Shown here piece after piece: positions 32,595 through 43,842 of a stretch of 64,000 nt of DNA. The DNA lies in assembly GCA_963575745.1 (NCBI GenBank), contig CAUYUJ010016890.1, forward strand, positions 62,001 through 126,000, given 5' to 3'. Source of the DNA: Prorocentrum cordatum (lineage: Eukaryota; Sar; Dinophyceae; Prorocentrales; Prorocentraceae). The stretch's first letter is position 1. Each line of letters opens with the position of its first letter. Below the pieces are notes generated by a model. It did not search any database. It saw only the letters and a list, made by a program, of their open reading frames with translations, and had not been told where the DNA came from. The translations under genes and the position numbers were made by a program.

Positions 32595-32740
32595 GGGCCG
32601 GCGGAATGAGCGAAGCGATTCAATAAAACTCAGCGCGCTAAGTAATAAACAGGCTGCTGCCCGAAGAAACAAATGACTTCCCGGAGCTCCCTTTTAGCAG
32701 CCACCGGTTTGCCAGCCTTCGCCCGGCTTCTGAGGCTTAC
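32595..32740 (+). repeat. 33-bp exact repeat copy 2 and family I right-half
   Basis: 32595-32627 repeats 26742-26774 exactly. At 32690-32735, TTTTAGCAGCCACCGG and GCCTTCGCCCGGCTTC match the right end of family I. Confidence 0.75.
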
Positions 32741-32995
32741 AGCATACACGTTATGCACATGCACACAAAACAACACATGCATACGTGCATGCATACATGC
32801 ATGCACGCATGCATGCAGTCGGACCTAGGTCAAAAGAACATCCCTCAAGAACATGAGACCCTCCGTCGGCCAAAGCAAACAGAACAATCAAGTGTGCCCT
32901 CCCCAGGATGCACAAGAACATCCAGCAAGCACCACGAAGAACACGAGGGTACCCTCCCCGAACCGACCTCGATCTCATACCTCGGTCCGACTGTA

Positions 32996-33298
<303 letters not shown>

Positions 33299-33299
33299 G

Positions 33300-34205
33300 T
33301 GGGGAGTGCGCCAGGGGCCGATTCTGCGCGGATGTCCCCCGAGGGCGCAACTTTTGGGCCTCACGCCCTCGCGCGCCAGGGGCCAGGATGGCAAGGACGG
33401 CGCGAGTTCGAGGCGGCGACCGGTGGGTCTCCGCTGGGCGAGACAAGGGAAAATCTGCCAAGAGGGGGGGTCAAAACGCGCCCAAACCCGGTCCCCAGGC
33501 CCCTCCCGGGTCCGAGGCTGGCAAACCTGCTCGAGCCGCGGGAAGCGCGCCCAGCCGTGGCGACGAGGAAGAGCCCCCGCATCCCCCCTCCCCGCTGGCC
33601 GGAACTGGTGCCGGGTGGGCCGCCTCAACCCCCCCAGCGGGCTCCAACGTCAGCTCCACAGGAACTCCCTCAAAAATCATCGCGCTGCCTCGTACCGATC
33701 GGTCGGAAGAAGCGGGCAGAGACAAGAAGTGGGGAGGCGCTGGAAGCAGATCGGGCTTCCGCCCGCCCCCAGAGAGGAAAGAAGAGGGAGAAGAGCTCGA
33801 TGATTGAAGCAGGAAGGCGCCTGAAGTAGAGTGGAAACTGGGGAATCGAAGAATACCTGCCTTCAACGAACGGTGGGTAGCCCTGGAGGCTCCAGGAGAG
33901 GAGGTGGGTGCCAATCCCCGGCGCCAGCACCGCGGGCGGGCCCCGCTGCACCAGGAGCCCGCACATGGCTTTTTTTTGTCGGCGGCGAGGCAGCGGCAGC
34001 CCGCTCCAGCGTGGTCGGCTGCTCGAAGGCCGCCGAGAGGACTGCCCAGCGTGCAGAGAGGGAGGAAGAGGACGAGGGCGGCCGCGCACAGGAGCTCGCA
34101 CAGCACGGCAGCGAGAGGAAGCAACGACCTCGGGCAGCCCCGCCTTGCGCAGGGGCGCAGGACTCTCTGCCCTGGCCAGAACAGGGAGGAGGGGGCGATC
34201 CATCG
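33300..34205. other. Unassigned GC-rich stretch
   Basis: Long open frames exist on both strands but none has a recognised motif. It lies inside the intron between exons 2 and 3. Confidence 0.4.
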
Positions 34206-34209
34206 GAAC

Positions 34210-34254
<45 letters not shown>

Positions 34255-34328
34255 CAAGACGACCAAGACGACGACGACGACGACGACCACCACCACCACC
34301 ACCACCACCACCACCCCGACCAACACGA

Positions 34329-34374
<46 letters not shown>

Positions 34375-34430
34375 AACCATGACCACGATCACGACGATCA
34401 CGACCACAACCACCACACGATGACGACGAC
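34210..34430. repeat. GAC/CCA/GAT microsatellite
   Basis: GAC triplets, an ACC block and a second GAC block, ending in ACGATCACGACC variants. Confidence 0.93.
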
Positions 34431-34718
34431 GAGGGGGCGGGCCTTCTCAGGTGGCGGGAGTTCTCAGAAGCCCTCGCGCCCTCTGAGAAGCCGCCCGTGG
34501 CCCCAGAGAAGGCCCGCAAGGCTCCTCCGAAGGCGCGAGGGCACCTGCCGCCCCCCGAGAAGACCACTGTGCCCCCTCCCGCTCCGCCCCCGGGGCCCGC
34601 CCCCCGCAGAGTGCGGGCGCCGTGCTGACGTGACGAGCGCTGCACAAGGACGGGGGCTCTCCTGCGGGCCTCGGCCCCGAGCAGGCTCCTCGACCTGGAA
34701 TCCCAGCTTCTCCTGCTC

Positions 34719-35115
34719 TCCTCCTCCTCCTCCTCCTCCTCCTCCTCCTCTTTTTCTTCTTCTTCTTATTATTAGTATTCTTATTATTCTTATTAGTATT
34801 ATTATCCTGCGTACGATTATGATTAATATTATTAGTTCGTCATATTATTATGATTAGTAGTCTTATTATTAGTACGTGTATTATTATTATTCTTCTTATT
34901 ATGATTATGAGTAGTCTCATTATTATGAGTGTTCTTCGTATTCTTATGATTTTTATTATTATTATTAGTATTACTTTTATTGTTATTATGATTCGTTTTC
35001 TTGTTATTCTTATTATTCTTCTGATTATTATTATTGTTATTCTTATTATTCTTTGTATTATTAGTATTGTTATGCTTCTGCTTCTTCTTCTTCTTCTTCC
35101 TCCTCCTCCTCCTGA
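34719..35115. repeat. Composite TCC plus TTA-type tract 1
   Basis: TCC (34719-34752) passes into about 330 bp of TTATTCTTATTAGTATTA-like sequence and then TTC/TCC. The AT-rich block is unusual in this GC-rich window and recurs at 39311, 60943 and 62300, always touching a TCC tract. Confidence 0.88.
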
Positions 35116-35356
35116 ATCCAAGCTACAGCGAAGAGGGGCCTCCCGCATGGGGTCCCAGCAGACGGGGTCATTCGATCGCGCCGCCTCGCCGACGCACCAC
35201 CGGCTGTGCCTCGGCTGTGCATCGGCGACGTCGGCGCGGAGGAAGTCGGGCTCCACACCGAGCCGCACCGCCGAGGCATCGGCGATGCGGCGCAGCTCTC
35301 CGACCCCGTGCGCTCGGATCCCACAGGGGAGGCCTGGAGACAAGAAACGTCATCCC

Positions 35357-35524
35357 TACACCCTGCGAAATGCTTAAGAAATCATGGGTTAAGAAATTCA
35401 TAGTCTCAGAAATTGAATGTAACCCAGAACTTCTATCAAAATCTTGGGATTTACATTGAAAAATTCAGAATAATCGAGACTCTGGACGAAAACTTAGGTT
35501 TTCTTAAGCATCGCCTAAGGTGTA
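35357..35524 (+). mobile_element. Foldback element family A, copy A2
   Basis: 168 bp from TACACCCTGCG to AAGGTGTA, with TA at both ends. It differs from copy A5 at only two positions by my count, so these two are recent or gene-converted relatives. Confidence 0.9.
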
Positions 35525-35990
35525 CCCCCACGGGGGAAAGTCCTGTGAGATAAGCGGGCCTGGGAATGCACAACTACCGAAACACAATTCCGAGGCTCCA
35601 GATTGATCCCAAGCCCCAGAGCTTGAAATGTCGATCCCGCGTTCACATGATTGAAGCATTGAAAACTATACGTTTCAGTCCGGGGCTTCCCAAATTGAAG
35701 ATCCGCCGGCCCCCTTGTGGGACCATCAGGCCGCGGGGGTTAGGCTTGCTGCTCCCTGCTCGAATTCCAGTTTCAAGTCTCCAATGTTAGAGTCCTGCGT
35801 TCTGACTCCACCTGTAAATTGTTTTTAGACCGCGCGAGGGGGAAGTCCAAGAAGAAAGTGGTACCTTCCCCTCCCGCGATTGTCCGAATTCCTGGGGAGG
35901 CTCGGGACACGTAAGAAAATGTGGTATTCGTATGATCGAGGCCACGTCCGATCGCAAATCAAACAGAATCCGCGCTCTCGGCGCCACCAT
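35525..35990. other. Unassigned intronic stretch
   Basis: Less GC-rich than its surroundings; no gene or repeat recognised. Confidence 0.4.
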
Positions 35991-35999
35991 CTCTCGTGA

Positions 36000-36210
36000 A
36001 GGCCCCCAAGACGGTCGAAGAAGTCTCCAAGACGGCTCAAGAGTGCCCCAAGGCCCTCTTAAGATGGAGGGGCCCAAGAAGCCAATCTCAACGACTTCCC
36101 TTAGGTTGTTGCTAGATGCTCGCATGCTCACCTGTTCGGGCTCCCAACGCTCCAAGACGGCCCAAGAAGTGCCCAACAGCGCCCCAAGACGGCCCCCAGT
36201 GCTGGACAGA
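36000..36210. repeat. Family E array 3 (short)
   Basis: CCAAGACGG units surround a hinge with GGGCCCAAGAAGCCAATC and later GGGCTCCCAACGCTCCAAGA. Confidence 0.65.
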
Positions 36211-36358
36211 CGGACACACGCCGCCCCCCCGCATGCCCAGCCACCGCTTGTGGGGCCTGGGAGATTTGGGGAGGTGGCCTCCTCTCCTCGGGCCGGCTGG
36301 TGCACGGCGCAGTGCTGATATAGCACGCTGACACTCGGAGCCTCCACCCTGACCGTAT

Positions 36359-36460
36359 TTCTCTCTCTCTCTTTTTCTCTCCCTCTCTTTTGATATATAA
36401 CATGCCTACATCCACAAAAACAAGTAGCTATCTATATGTGTATATATATATATACGCAGA
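36359..36460. repeat. CT and TATA dinucleotide tracts
   Basis: A CTCTCTCT tract at 36360-36390 and a TATATATATATA run at 36440-36455. Confidence 0.8.
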
Positions 36461-36549
36461 TCTACAAAGTCCGAGGAGAAGCCTGCTCGACGGCTTCCTC
36501 GCCTCCTCTGCCCTGCGTTAATCGGTGTCTCTGGCTGTTGGCGCCTGCC

Positions 36550-37062
36550 CCGATGTCAGCGGGGCGAGGAGGGAAGGAGGTGGGAGAGAGGAGCGAGGAG
36601 GAAGGGGGAGGGAGGGAGGGTGCGGAAGGCGAGGAGCACGGAAGAAAGGGGGAGGGAGAGGGAGGGAGGAAGAAAGGGGGGGAGGGAGGAGGAGGAGGAG
36701 GAGGAGGAGGAGCGAGCGAGACAGGAGGAGGAGGAGGAGCGAGACAGGAGGAGGAGGAGGAAGAGGAGGCGGAGGAAGAAAGAGAGGCGGATGAGGGACA
36801 GAGGGACGGGAGGGAGGGAGGCAGGAGGCGTGGATGAGCGAGGGGCGGGGCAGGAAGGAGCTGGGAGGGGGGAGAGAGAGAGGAGGGGCAGTAAGGAGCC
36901 AGGGGGAGGGAGGAGGGGGGAGGGAGGAGGAGGAGGAGGAGGAGGAGGAGAAGCAGGAGGAGGAGGAGGAAGGAGAGGAGGAGGAGGAGGAGGAGGAGGA
37001 GAAGGAGGAGGAGGAGGAGGAGGAGGAGAAGGAGGAGGAGGGGGGAGGGAGCATTTGAAGCA
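36550..37062. repeat. GGA/GGGA purine array
   Basis: More than 500 bp of almost pure purine on the plus strand (GGA, GGGAGG, GAG). It could form triplex DNA. Arg/Glu/Gly and Ser/Pro/Leu frames are artefacts. Confidence 0.92.
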
Positions 37063-37505
37063 CCTGCACACAACAGCGTGCAGAGGAAGAAGAGGGGGAG
37101 GGGAGGCGAGAGGCTTCAAGCTGCAGGAGGATCCAAACCAGTTCTGCGAGACACTTCAACTATAGCCACCGCTCATTCTCGCTCTCCTTTCGCTGCGAGG
37201 GCCGTCTCGGGAGGCCCCGCATGACTCGGGAACTTACCCTGCGAGATCCTGGCCGAAGCGTCGTGGACTTTCTTCGAAGAGGCCGAGCAGCCAGCAGCAA
37301 GCTGGCGGCCATCCACAGCGGCTCTGCGCCCGCAACGGTGGCAGCAATGCGTGCCACAGCGGCCCCCGCCGAACGCGCGACGACGAGACCCGCGGAGAGC
37401 GAGCCTGCACGCGACCGCGGGCCCCCGGGACCGGCACCGCCCTCCGGACGCGCCGCGCCATCCGAGGCACAAGAGTTTTGAGGAGCTCCCCTCGACCCGA
37501 AACCT

Positions 37506-37686
37506 GGGGGGATAGGCACAGGGGGGGATGCATCCACCTAGAACCGGCGATGCATCGCCGATACATCGGCGATAGGCCCCCGATAGCGAATCCGCACCTT
37601 CCTGGGCGGATTGGGGCTATCGGGCCCCCATCGGCGATCCATGGGCGATTGGGGGTCGATGCATCCCCCCTATGCCTATCGCCCCC
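37506..37686 (+). repeat. Foldback family D, full copy D3
   Basis: GGGGGATAGGCACAGGGGGG at the left is answered by CCCCCCTATGCCTATCGCCCC at the right, with GATGCATC at both inner ends. The inner part (CGATGCATCGCC, CCCCCGATAGCGAA) is itself palindrome-rich. Confidence 0.82.
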
Positions 37687-37825
37687 TATCGTTGCCCCCG
37701 AAAGCCAGACCGCAACGTGAACGGCGACGACGGCTCGCGGCGCACTTGGAAATAACGTGCGAGCTGGCTCGGGCTACCCTGTCGCGCTTTGCCAGAAGAA
37801 GAAAAAGCTGCACAAAGATAAACTG

Positions 37826-37960
37826 TTGGCGCTCCCCGCGAATTTCCTGGATCTGCGCTGAGCCCTCCCCCCCTGGCGCGCAGAAAGCGCCAGGGGCGGC
37901 GCCGGAGGCGCCGCCAGGGAGGCCCGGCGTGAAACCACAAGATCCGCGCGGAGCGCCCAA
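37826..37960 (+). repeat. Foldback family C, copy C2
   Basis: TTGGCGCTCCCCGCG at the left mirrors GATCCGCGCGGAGCGCCCAA at the right. The core CTGGCGCGCAGAAAGCGCCAGGGG and GGCGCCGGAGGCGCCGCC can pair on themselves. Confidence 0.78.
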
Positions 37961-38055
37961 AATTTTATGTTTAGGCCTTTACTTATGCTTCGACTATCGC
38001 GCTTTGTGCCAAGCCCAGCTCTCTCGGGCGCGCGGAGGGCGTCCTTGGCCTCACT

Positions 38056-38218
38056 CAGGTCGGGCTTGTCCTCCTACAGGCGGATCTTGCACGGCAGAAG
38101 ATGAAAAGTGGTCAAAACAAGCGTCTGAAGATGGCAAAAAAGAAATCCTAACATCGTCCCCAGGCTATTTCTTGACTATTTCTGACTCCTCCTTCTCTAC
38201 AGGCACAGGCCCGACTCA
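38056..38218 (+). mobile_element. Foldback family B, full copy B6
   Basis: CAGGTCGGGCTTGTCCTCCT at the left and CTACAGGCACAGGCCCGACTCA at the right, 163 bp, with CATCGTCCCC inside. Confidence 0.75.
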
Positions 38219-38574
38219 ATCCTTGGCCCCGATGCGCCGCCTGCGGCAGCGGCGTCGGCCGCCGAGCGCGCCCCCGGCTCTCCTTCGCCAAGGGGGGCGG
38301 CCACCGCGCCCCCCGCGGAGCGGTGGCGGCGGGCGGGGGCGGAGCCGCTGCGGACGAGCTCCGCTCGGGCAGCCCCCCCTCGCAGCCGCGTCGGCCGCCG
38401 CGTCCCAGGAGGGGGGAGGGAGAAGAGGGGGAGGGAGGAGGGAGGAAAGCTGGAAGAGGAAAAAAGGGGAAGGAAGAAGAAGAAGAAGAAACAGAAGAAA
38501 CAGAAGAAACAGAAGAAGAAGAGGAAGAGGAAGAAACGGCATGAACATGAGTCTTCGGAGGTCCGCATGGGCCA

Positions 38575-38665
38575 CGTGGGATGCTTGGATCGGCGCTGAC
38601 CCCCCTCCCTGGCGCGCAGAGCGCGCTGGGGGCAGCGCCGGAGGCGTCGCTTGGGGAGGGCGTCG
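38575..38665 (+). repeat. Foldback family C, partial copy C3
   Basis: TGCTTGGATCGGCGCTGACC and CCCTGGCGCGCAGAGCGCGC match the left and core of family C. The copy ends about 60 bp before exon 2 (it lies downstream of the exon in gene orientation). Confidence 0.7.
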
Positions 38666-38725
38666 CTTGGGGTGGAGCTCCGGGGGGGGGGTTATGCGCT
38701 TGTTTCTTCGGGGCGCGCGCGGTGC

Positions 38726-38767
38726 CTTCTTGAGCGCCTCGAAATCCTCGATTGCCTTCATCTCCGC
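38726..38767 (-). CDS. Exon 2 of split coiled-coil gene (42-bp micro-exon)
   Basis: Fourteen codons, AEMKAIEDFEALKK, phase 0 at both ends. The acceptor reads TCGTGAG|GCGGAG and the donor CTCAAGAAG|GCACCG. It links exon 1 (ending SDEQK) and exon 3 (starting AKEEQ) and fits the family pattern of a K/A/E-rich helix. On its own it would be undetectable. Its identification rests on the matching junctions and on continuity across three exons. Confidence 0.75.
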
Positions 38768-38809
38768 CTCACGAGGGACAGGGGGAAGGCAAACAGGTCT
38801 GCAGCTCCT

Positions 38810-38900
38810 CCCTCGTCATTCCTCCTCCTCCGCCGTCTTCCCCCTTCCCTCCCCTGCTCGTGTACCACTCCTCCTCCTCTTCTTCCTCCTCCCCCTGCAA
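38810..38900. repeat. TCC-rich tract
   Basis: Degenerate TCC/CTCC tract just upstream of exon 2 in gene orientation. Confidence 0.8.
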
Positions 38901-39177
38901 ACAAAAATCCATCCCGTAAGAACGGGCGAGTTCGGCCGGCTGCTTGGCCGTAAAGCTCAGCCTGGATATTGCGCCTCCCCTTGGACGCCCTCCCAGCAAA
39001 ATTCACGGGCCTGGAGTCGACCCCGCTTAGGGGCTCGCCCTTTGGGCAGCGGGCAGTTGACATGAAGCAACGCGAAGCGAGCGCCCTCGCACTTTAAAGC
39101 TCGGCGATTTTTTTTGTAACTTATGCACTTGTTGTGTTGCATGTCGAATTGGATGGCCTCCTCGGCTGGCTGAGGGT

Positions 39178-39640
39178 TTCCTCCTCCTCCTCCTCCTCTT
39201 CCTGCTCCTCCTCTTCTTCTGCTTTCCGCCTCTACCGCATCTGCATCCGACCCGTCCTCATACCTTTTCCCTTCCTCCTCCTCCTCCAGTTCCTCCTCCT
39301 CCTCTTCTTCGTAGAATTGATATCATTATTAATAGGATTATTACTCATAGTAAGGTAATCATCGACATTAAGGTTAGTAGGATTGGTCTTGTCAGTGTTA
39401 TGAGTGCTCGTATTATTCATGGTGTTCGTACTATCATGATTGTTATGAATATTACTACTGCGATTGTTATTCGTCTCATTCTTGTCATTGTTGCGAATAG
39501 TACTCGCATATGTAGTATTATTAGTAGTGATAGTACTGCTAGTCTTACTATGATTATTGGTTGTATGACTAGTAGTGGTAAGGTTATTCTTACTCGTCTT
39601 CTTATTATTAGTAGTCTTACTATTATTCCTCCTCCTCCCG
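39178..39640. repeat. Composite TCC plus TTA-type tract 2
   Basis: TCC/TTC to 39310, then about 315 bp of TTATTAGTAGT/ATTGTTATT sequence, then a short CCTCCTCC. It has the same design as 34719-35115. Confidence 0.88.
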
Positions 39641-39649
39641 CCCATCGAC

Positions 39650-41090
39650 ATCCACCCGCGTGGATTTGGCTTGAAACGCTCGGTGCGGCAGCAATCTTCG
39701 GTGCCGGGGGGTCGCCACGTGCAAGAGGCCTGAAAAACGGCAAGTATTTTGTGCTGGCCTGGAGCACCCCAGGGATGCTGTGCTGCGAGGTCACTCTGCC
39801 AGGTGCTCGTTTCCTTGAGATGGGCCCCGCAGGTGTGTTCGAAGCTTGCGCACGCACGGCCACCTCGACGCCGGCCCCCGGCCAGCGCAAGGCCCTCTTC
39901 GTGCCATCGCCGACCGAGCTCAGAGCCAGGTCGTGGCCAGCGCCTGGCCACGCCCGCGCCGCCCAGAGAGACCTGCCCAGGGCTCTCCGTGGGGTCGGGC
40001 CTCGGCCGGCCCCGCGCCAACGCGCTCACGGCTGCCGCGGCCCCCCCGAGACGCCCCAGGACGTCCTCGCACACTCGTTCCGCGGCAGCCCGCAGGCCTC
40101 TGCGGGGCGGAAGAGCGCGCCTGGAGCCAGTTCCCGCCGCCAGGACTCCTCCATGATGCCGATGCTTCTGGACTTCCCCCGCAGGACGTTCACCGTAAGC
40201 TTCCTCGTTGGAGTGCGCCCCCCCTCGCAAACACTGCCTTCGGGGGGCGCCACCCGCACCTGTGCCCCTGCACTCAAAAACTTTGCGCCTGTCGCGCGCC
40301 GTGAACCCCGGGCCCCTGCAGGCTGGCAAGCCGCTTGCACACCCCCTTCTTGAAGCGACCCTCTGCCCACGAACTGTTTTTGTGAACCTCTTGCGGGGAC
40401 CCTTGTTGCACGCAGCACAGAGGACAACTCTCGACCCTGCCCCCTCGCCGCATCAACGACAATATTCACAGGTATGCCTCTCGCGCAACACTTCCCGCAG
40501 ACCACGGCGTCGCCCTTCTGCCGTCCACGACCCTCAACCTGAAACTGTTTCACATGGCTCGCGTCCCGAGACGCGGTCCCGTAATCCAGCGTTCCACACG
40601 TGAGCGCTGCTTCGTCTGCCTCTGCTCCCCTTTTGCAGTTTGCCGCCCGCCCCCGCGCGGCCCCGCGCCGGCTTCTGGCGCGCCTCCGCTCCCGCGACCT
40701 TGGCGACCTGTGCCGATCGCAAGCTCTTCCGCTCCGCCTCGCCCGCGGCCCCGTCGCAGCCCCCGCCCCCGCCCCCCCCTTCCCCCTCCCGCGACGCCCC
40801 CTCTGCCTGCGCCCCGCGTAGGGCCCACGCATCGCACGCCATGCACAACCTCACTCCGACGCTCGGCAGCTCCGCCGCGCACACCCTTTGCCAACCGCTG
40901 GTCTGTCCTTTCTCGGGACCTCCGATCTGCAAACGCCTCCGCCAGGAGCCTCCGCTGGCACCGCCCGCACTCATCATCCTGCGGCATCAGCTTCTCCCGT
41001 GAGCCTCGACGTGTGCATCGGCATGACGGCCTCGTCATCCTCTGCGCGTCCTCGAGGAGCGGGGAGACCCGGGCACAGACCTCCAACGTG
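39650..41090 (-). other. Possible coding fragments, unidentified
   Basis: Minus-strand translation gives cysteine pairs in places: DDECGRCQRRLLAEAF near 40980, KCCARGIPVN near 40490, and CTWRPP with CGAHLKETSTWQ near 39830. No single frame stays open with consistent composition and I could not name a family. It lies in the intron between exons 1 and 2. It may be a decayed gene or chance GC-rich open frames. Confidence 0.3.
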
Positions 41091-41438
41091 ATGGAAAACA
41101 TCAAAACAAGAAGAAGAAGGTTCGTGGCCGTTTTCGGCCTCCGGGGGCCCCCGCCAGGCCACGGGACCGCCCAAAAAATGAGAAGGCGACCCAGGGGGAA
41201 GGGGCGAGACTTCTGGGGACCCCGACTTGAGCAAGTCAAGGTCGTGTCTCTGGGGCAGGGGGCCGTGAGGATGGGGCACAGTCAGCCCATCTAGTAAGGA
41301 TGCGGGATAAGAATGTGAGGGCCGTGGACGCCCATGTCGAGGCTCTTCGAGCGGAGCTGGCCATCGAAAGTGGTTGGTGATGGACCGAAGACGACCGAAG
41401 AGGCAAGGATAGAAGAAGAAAAACGCCATAAACAAACC

Positions 41439-41573
41439 TTGGTCGCTCCGCGCGGATCTCTTGGATCTGCACCGGACCCCCCTCCCTGGCGCGCGGAGCG
41501 CGCCAGGGCCGGCGCCGGAGACGCCGCCGAGGAGGCCCGTGCGCCGATCCAAGAATCCGCGCGGAGCACCAAA
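41439..41573 (+). repeat. Foldback family C, full copy C4
   Basis: TTGGTCGCTCCGCGCGGATC mirrors GATCCAAGAATCCGCGCGGAGC. The core CCTGGCGCGCGGAGCGCGCCAGG is a perfect hairpin. Confidence 0.82.
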
Positions 41574-41634
41574 AGATTACGCTATTTTGATCTTCGAAAA
41601 GACGTAAAGATACTGCGGGTGGCCTGTATGCCGA

Positions 41635-41740
41635 CCCTCGACTCGCGCCGAGTCGGCGGCGAGTTGCTCAAGAGTTCCCTGGAGGCGATGTACTCAAGAT
41701 GTGCCCTTGGGAAAATTTACCCACGATGCACTCAAGATGT
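41635..41740 (+). repeat. Dispersed repeat G, copy 2 (first part)
   Basis: It matches 2178 onward at CCCTCGACTCGCGCCGA. Element A3 begins directly after it. Confidence 0.45.
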
Positions 41741-41908
41741 ACACCCTGCGAAATGCTTAAGAAATCATGGGTTAAGAAATTCACAGCCTCAGGAATTGAA
41801 TAAAAGCCCAGAATTTCTATGAAAATCTTGAGGATTACATTGAAAAGTTAAGAATAATCGAGACTCTGGACGAAAACTGGGGTTTTCTTAAGCATCGCCT
41901 AGGGTGTA
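41741..41908 (+). mobile_element. Foldback element family A, copy A3
   Basis: 168 bp from TACACCCTGCG to AGGGTGTA, with TA at both ends. Both sides of the insertion carry GATGTAC words (GATGTACACCC and GCGATGTACC), so the element landed in a locally repetitive region. Confidence 0.88.
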
Positions 41909-42117
41909 CTCGCGATGTACCTCGGCGGAGATTTGCTCAGGATGCACCCCCTGGGAAGACGATGATCCTTACCGTGCGGGCTGACTGCAAGGGTGCCGCC
42001 CCGAAGATCCTGGCGCCGCCGTTCTCTCGCGACGGGCGTCGGCACCCGGGCCCACGTGCTGCCGGGGACCTCGCAGGTCGGCCCGGCCTGGGATGCCGCA
42101 GAGAGGTCGAGCTTTGA

Positions 42118-42358
42118 GAGCCTCCTCCTGTTCCTCCTCCCTCTTCCTCCCTCCTCCTCCTCCTCCTCCTCCTCCTCCTCCTCCTCCTCCTCCTCCTCCT
42201 CCTCCCCCTCCTCCTCCTCCTCCTCTCCCTCCTCCTCCTCCCCCTCCTCCTCCTCCTCCTCCTCCTCCTCCTCCTCCTCCTCCTCCTCCTCCTCCTCCTC
42301 CTCCTCCTCCTCCTCCTCCTCCTCCTCCTCCTGCTCCTCCTCCGGATCCTCCTCCCCC
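42118..42358. repeat. TCC microsatellite
   Basis: About 240 bp of TCC with a few CCC and TGC interruptions. Poly-Ser, poly-Glu, poly-Arg and poly-Gly frames are artefacts. Confidence 0.95.
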
Positions 42359-42584
42359 TCGAATTCCAACGATGTTGCGTTTCCCCCACGGCGTCGGACC
42401 CCTGGGGAAGAGGTGCAAAAGGGGACGCTGAACCAATCGCGTAGCGGCGCAGAAAGCGGCGGGCAAGGGGCAGCAGCACACCGCGGAGCGGCCAACAACA
42501 CCTGCTGACTCGGAATCCGCACGTCTCCTCATCTGGGATCAATGTATATGTAAAGCACGTGAGCGACGCTCAAAGATGGGCCTT

Positions 42585-42724
42585 ACGCGAGATGGCATAG
42601 CGAACTTACGCGGCGGCTTACGCGGGCCGCCCGCGCGGCACACCATATTCGAAGCGAGGGCGCTTAAGCGCGACCTTACGCGGGCAGCTTACGCACCAAT
42701 GCCAGCGCAGACAATTCCGTTTTT
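42585..42724 (+). repeat. Dispersed repeat G, copy 2 (second part)
   Basis: Colinear with 2331-2471. CTTACGCG words recur within it. Confidence 0.5.
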
Positions 42725-42849
42725 GTTTTGCGTCGCTTACGTCGATTCCCGATGCCCTCAAGACCCCCAAAGACCCCAAAAACAGCACGGCAGCGCAGCC
42801 CTGGAAAACTTCCCACAACCCAACGGGTTGGCGGACGTGGCGTGAGCCT

Positions 42850-43095
42850 GTCGAATCACAGCTACTCCCCTCCCATGAATGGTTCATCTTTGGAAGGATG
42901 TTTGCGTTCTCGCCTTTTTGGACTCGCGCAGGCCGATGATGGCCCAGAAAGTCTCCAAGGTGGTCCCTAGGCGGCCCAAAAGGCCCCCAAGAGAGAACCA
43001 GGACGGCCCAAGGGTGACCCACGATGACGCCAAGAGGTCCCCAAGACAGTCGAAAAGGCCTCCAAGACGGCCCAAGAGGACCACAATGGAGAGAG
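42850..43095. repeat. Family E array 4
   Basis: CCAAGAGG/CCAAGACGG units follow an AT-richer hinge (42850-42930). Confidence 0.6.
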
Positions 43096-43107
43096 CATGT
43101 CTTTATA

Positions 43108-43475
43108 CTGGGGGGTGGGAGCGGAGGGGGGCATGACGTAACACCACCCCCGCCCCGCTGTGTGGGTCGGCACCAGACTGTGGTGTTGAACGCACTGCGG
43201 CAATGCTGGGGACGCACTGGGGGGGGGCAGCGTTACGTCATGGGGTGAAGGGGAGGAGGACGGAGGGGGGAGGGGGGAGGGGGGGCATAACGCGCGCTAT
43301 TGCCTCCAAGAGAGCCCCGTAACGGGCATTATGAGGGTAGGGAGGGGGGCGGGGGGGCATACACTAACGTCAGCCCCCCCGCATGGGTCCAGCACCACAC
43401 ACTGTGGTACTGGACGCATTGCGGCAGTGCCGAGGACGCAGTGGGGGGGAGCGTCACGTTATTGCGGGGGGGGGA
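43108..43475 (+). repeat. Two tandem foldback units, family L
   Basis: Units at about 43120-43240 and 43345-43470 share GGGTCGGCACCAGACTGTGG/GGGTCCAGCACCACACACTG, CGCACTGCGGCAATGC and GGGGACGCACTGGGGG. In the first, CATGACGTAACACC and GCGTTACGTCATGG are inverted ends. Confidence 0.7.
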
Positions 43476-43554
43476 GGGGGAGAAAGGAGGGTGGCACAAC
43501 GCGCGTTAAGGCCCAGAGGGTGAAAAAAAACACTCTCCACGAGAGCCGCGAAGC

Positions 43555-43710
43555 GGCTCCGAGAGACCCCCAAGACGACCTCGAAAGGGCCAGACTGCGC
43601 TCGAGCGCCACAAGACGGCCCCCGTGAGGTCCCAAAAGGCCCCAGAGAGCTTCCCAAGAGGCACCACAGAGGCCTCCAAAAAAAAACCAGGAGGCCCAAC
43701 AACGACCTGA
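43555..43710. repeat. Family E array 5 (short)
   Basis: CCCCCAAGACGACC, CAAAAGGCCCC and TTCCCAAGAGG units. It lies just inside the start of intron 1. Confidence 0.55.
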
Positions 43711-43842
43711 CTGTACGGAATCATGATTATTCCCATGATCGATCGACCTCCCAATACGATTCGTTTTCCCCCCTCCTCCCTGCTCTCCAACTGATCGGCC
43801 ATGTACGCATCCAGGGCAGGGGCTGGCGAAAAGGAGGAGGGC

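Noticed and set aside
37160-37537. Possible exon on the minus strand (SSKKVHDASARISQG before a GGTAAGTT donor-like site)
   Set aside because: A short protein-like stretch next to one GT-type site is not enough; no adjoining exon, family match or AG|GC junction was found.
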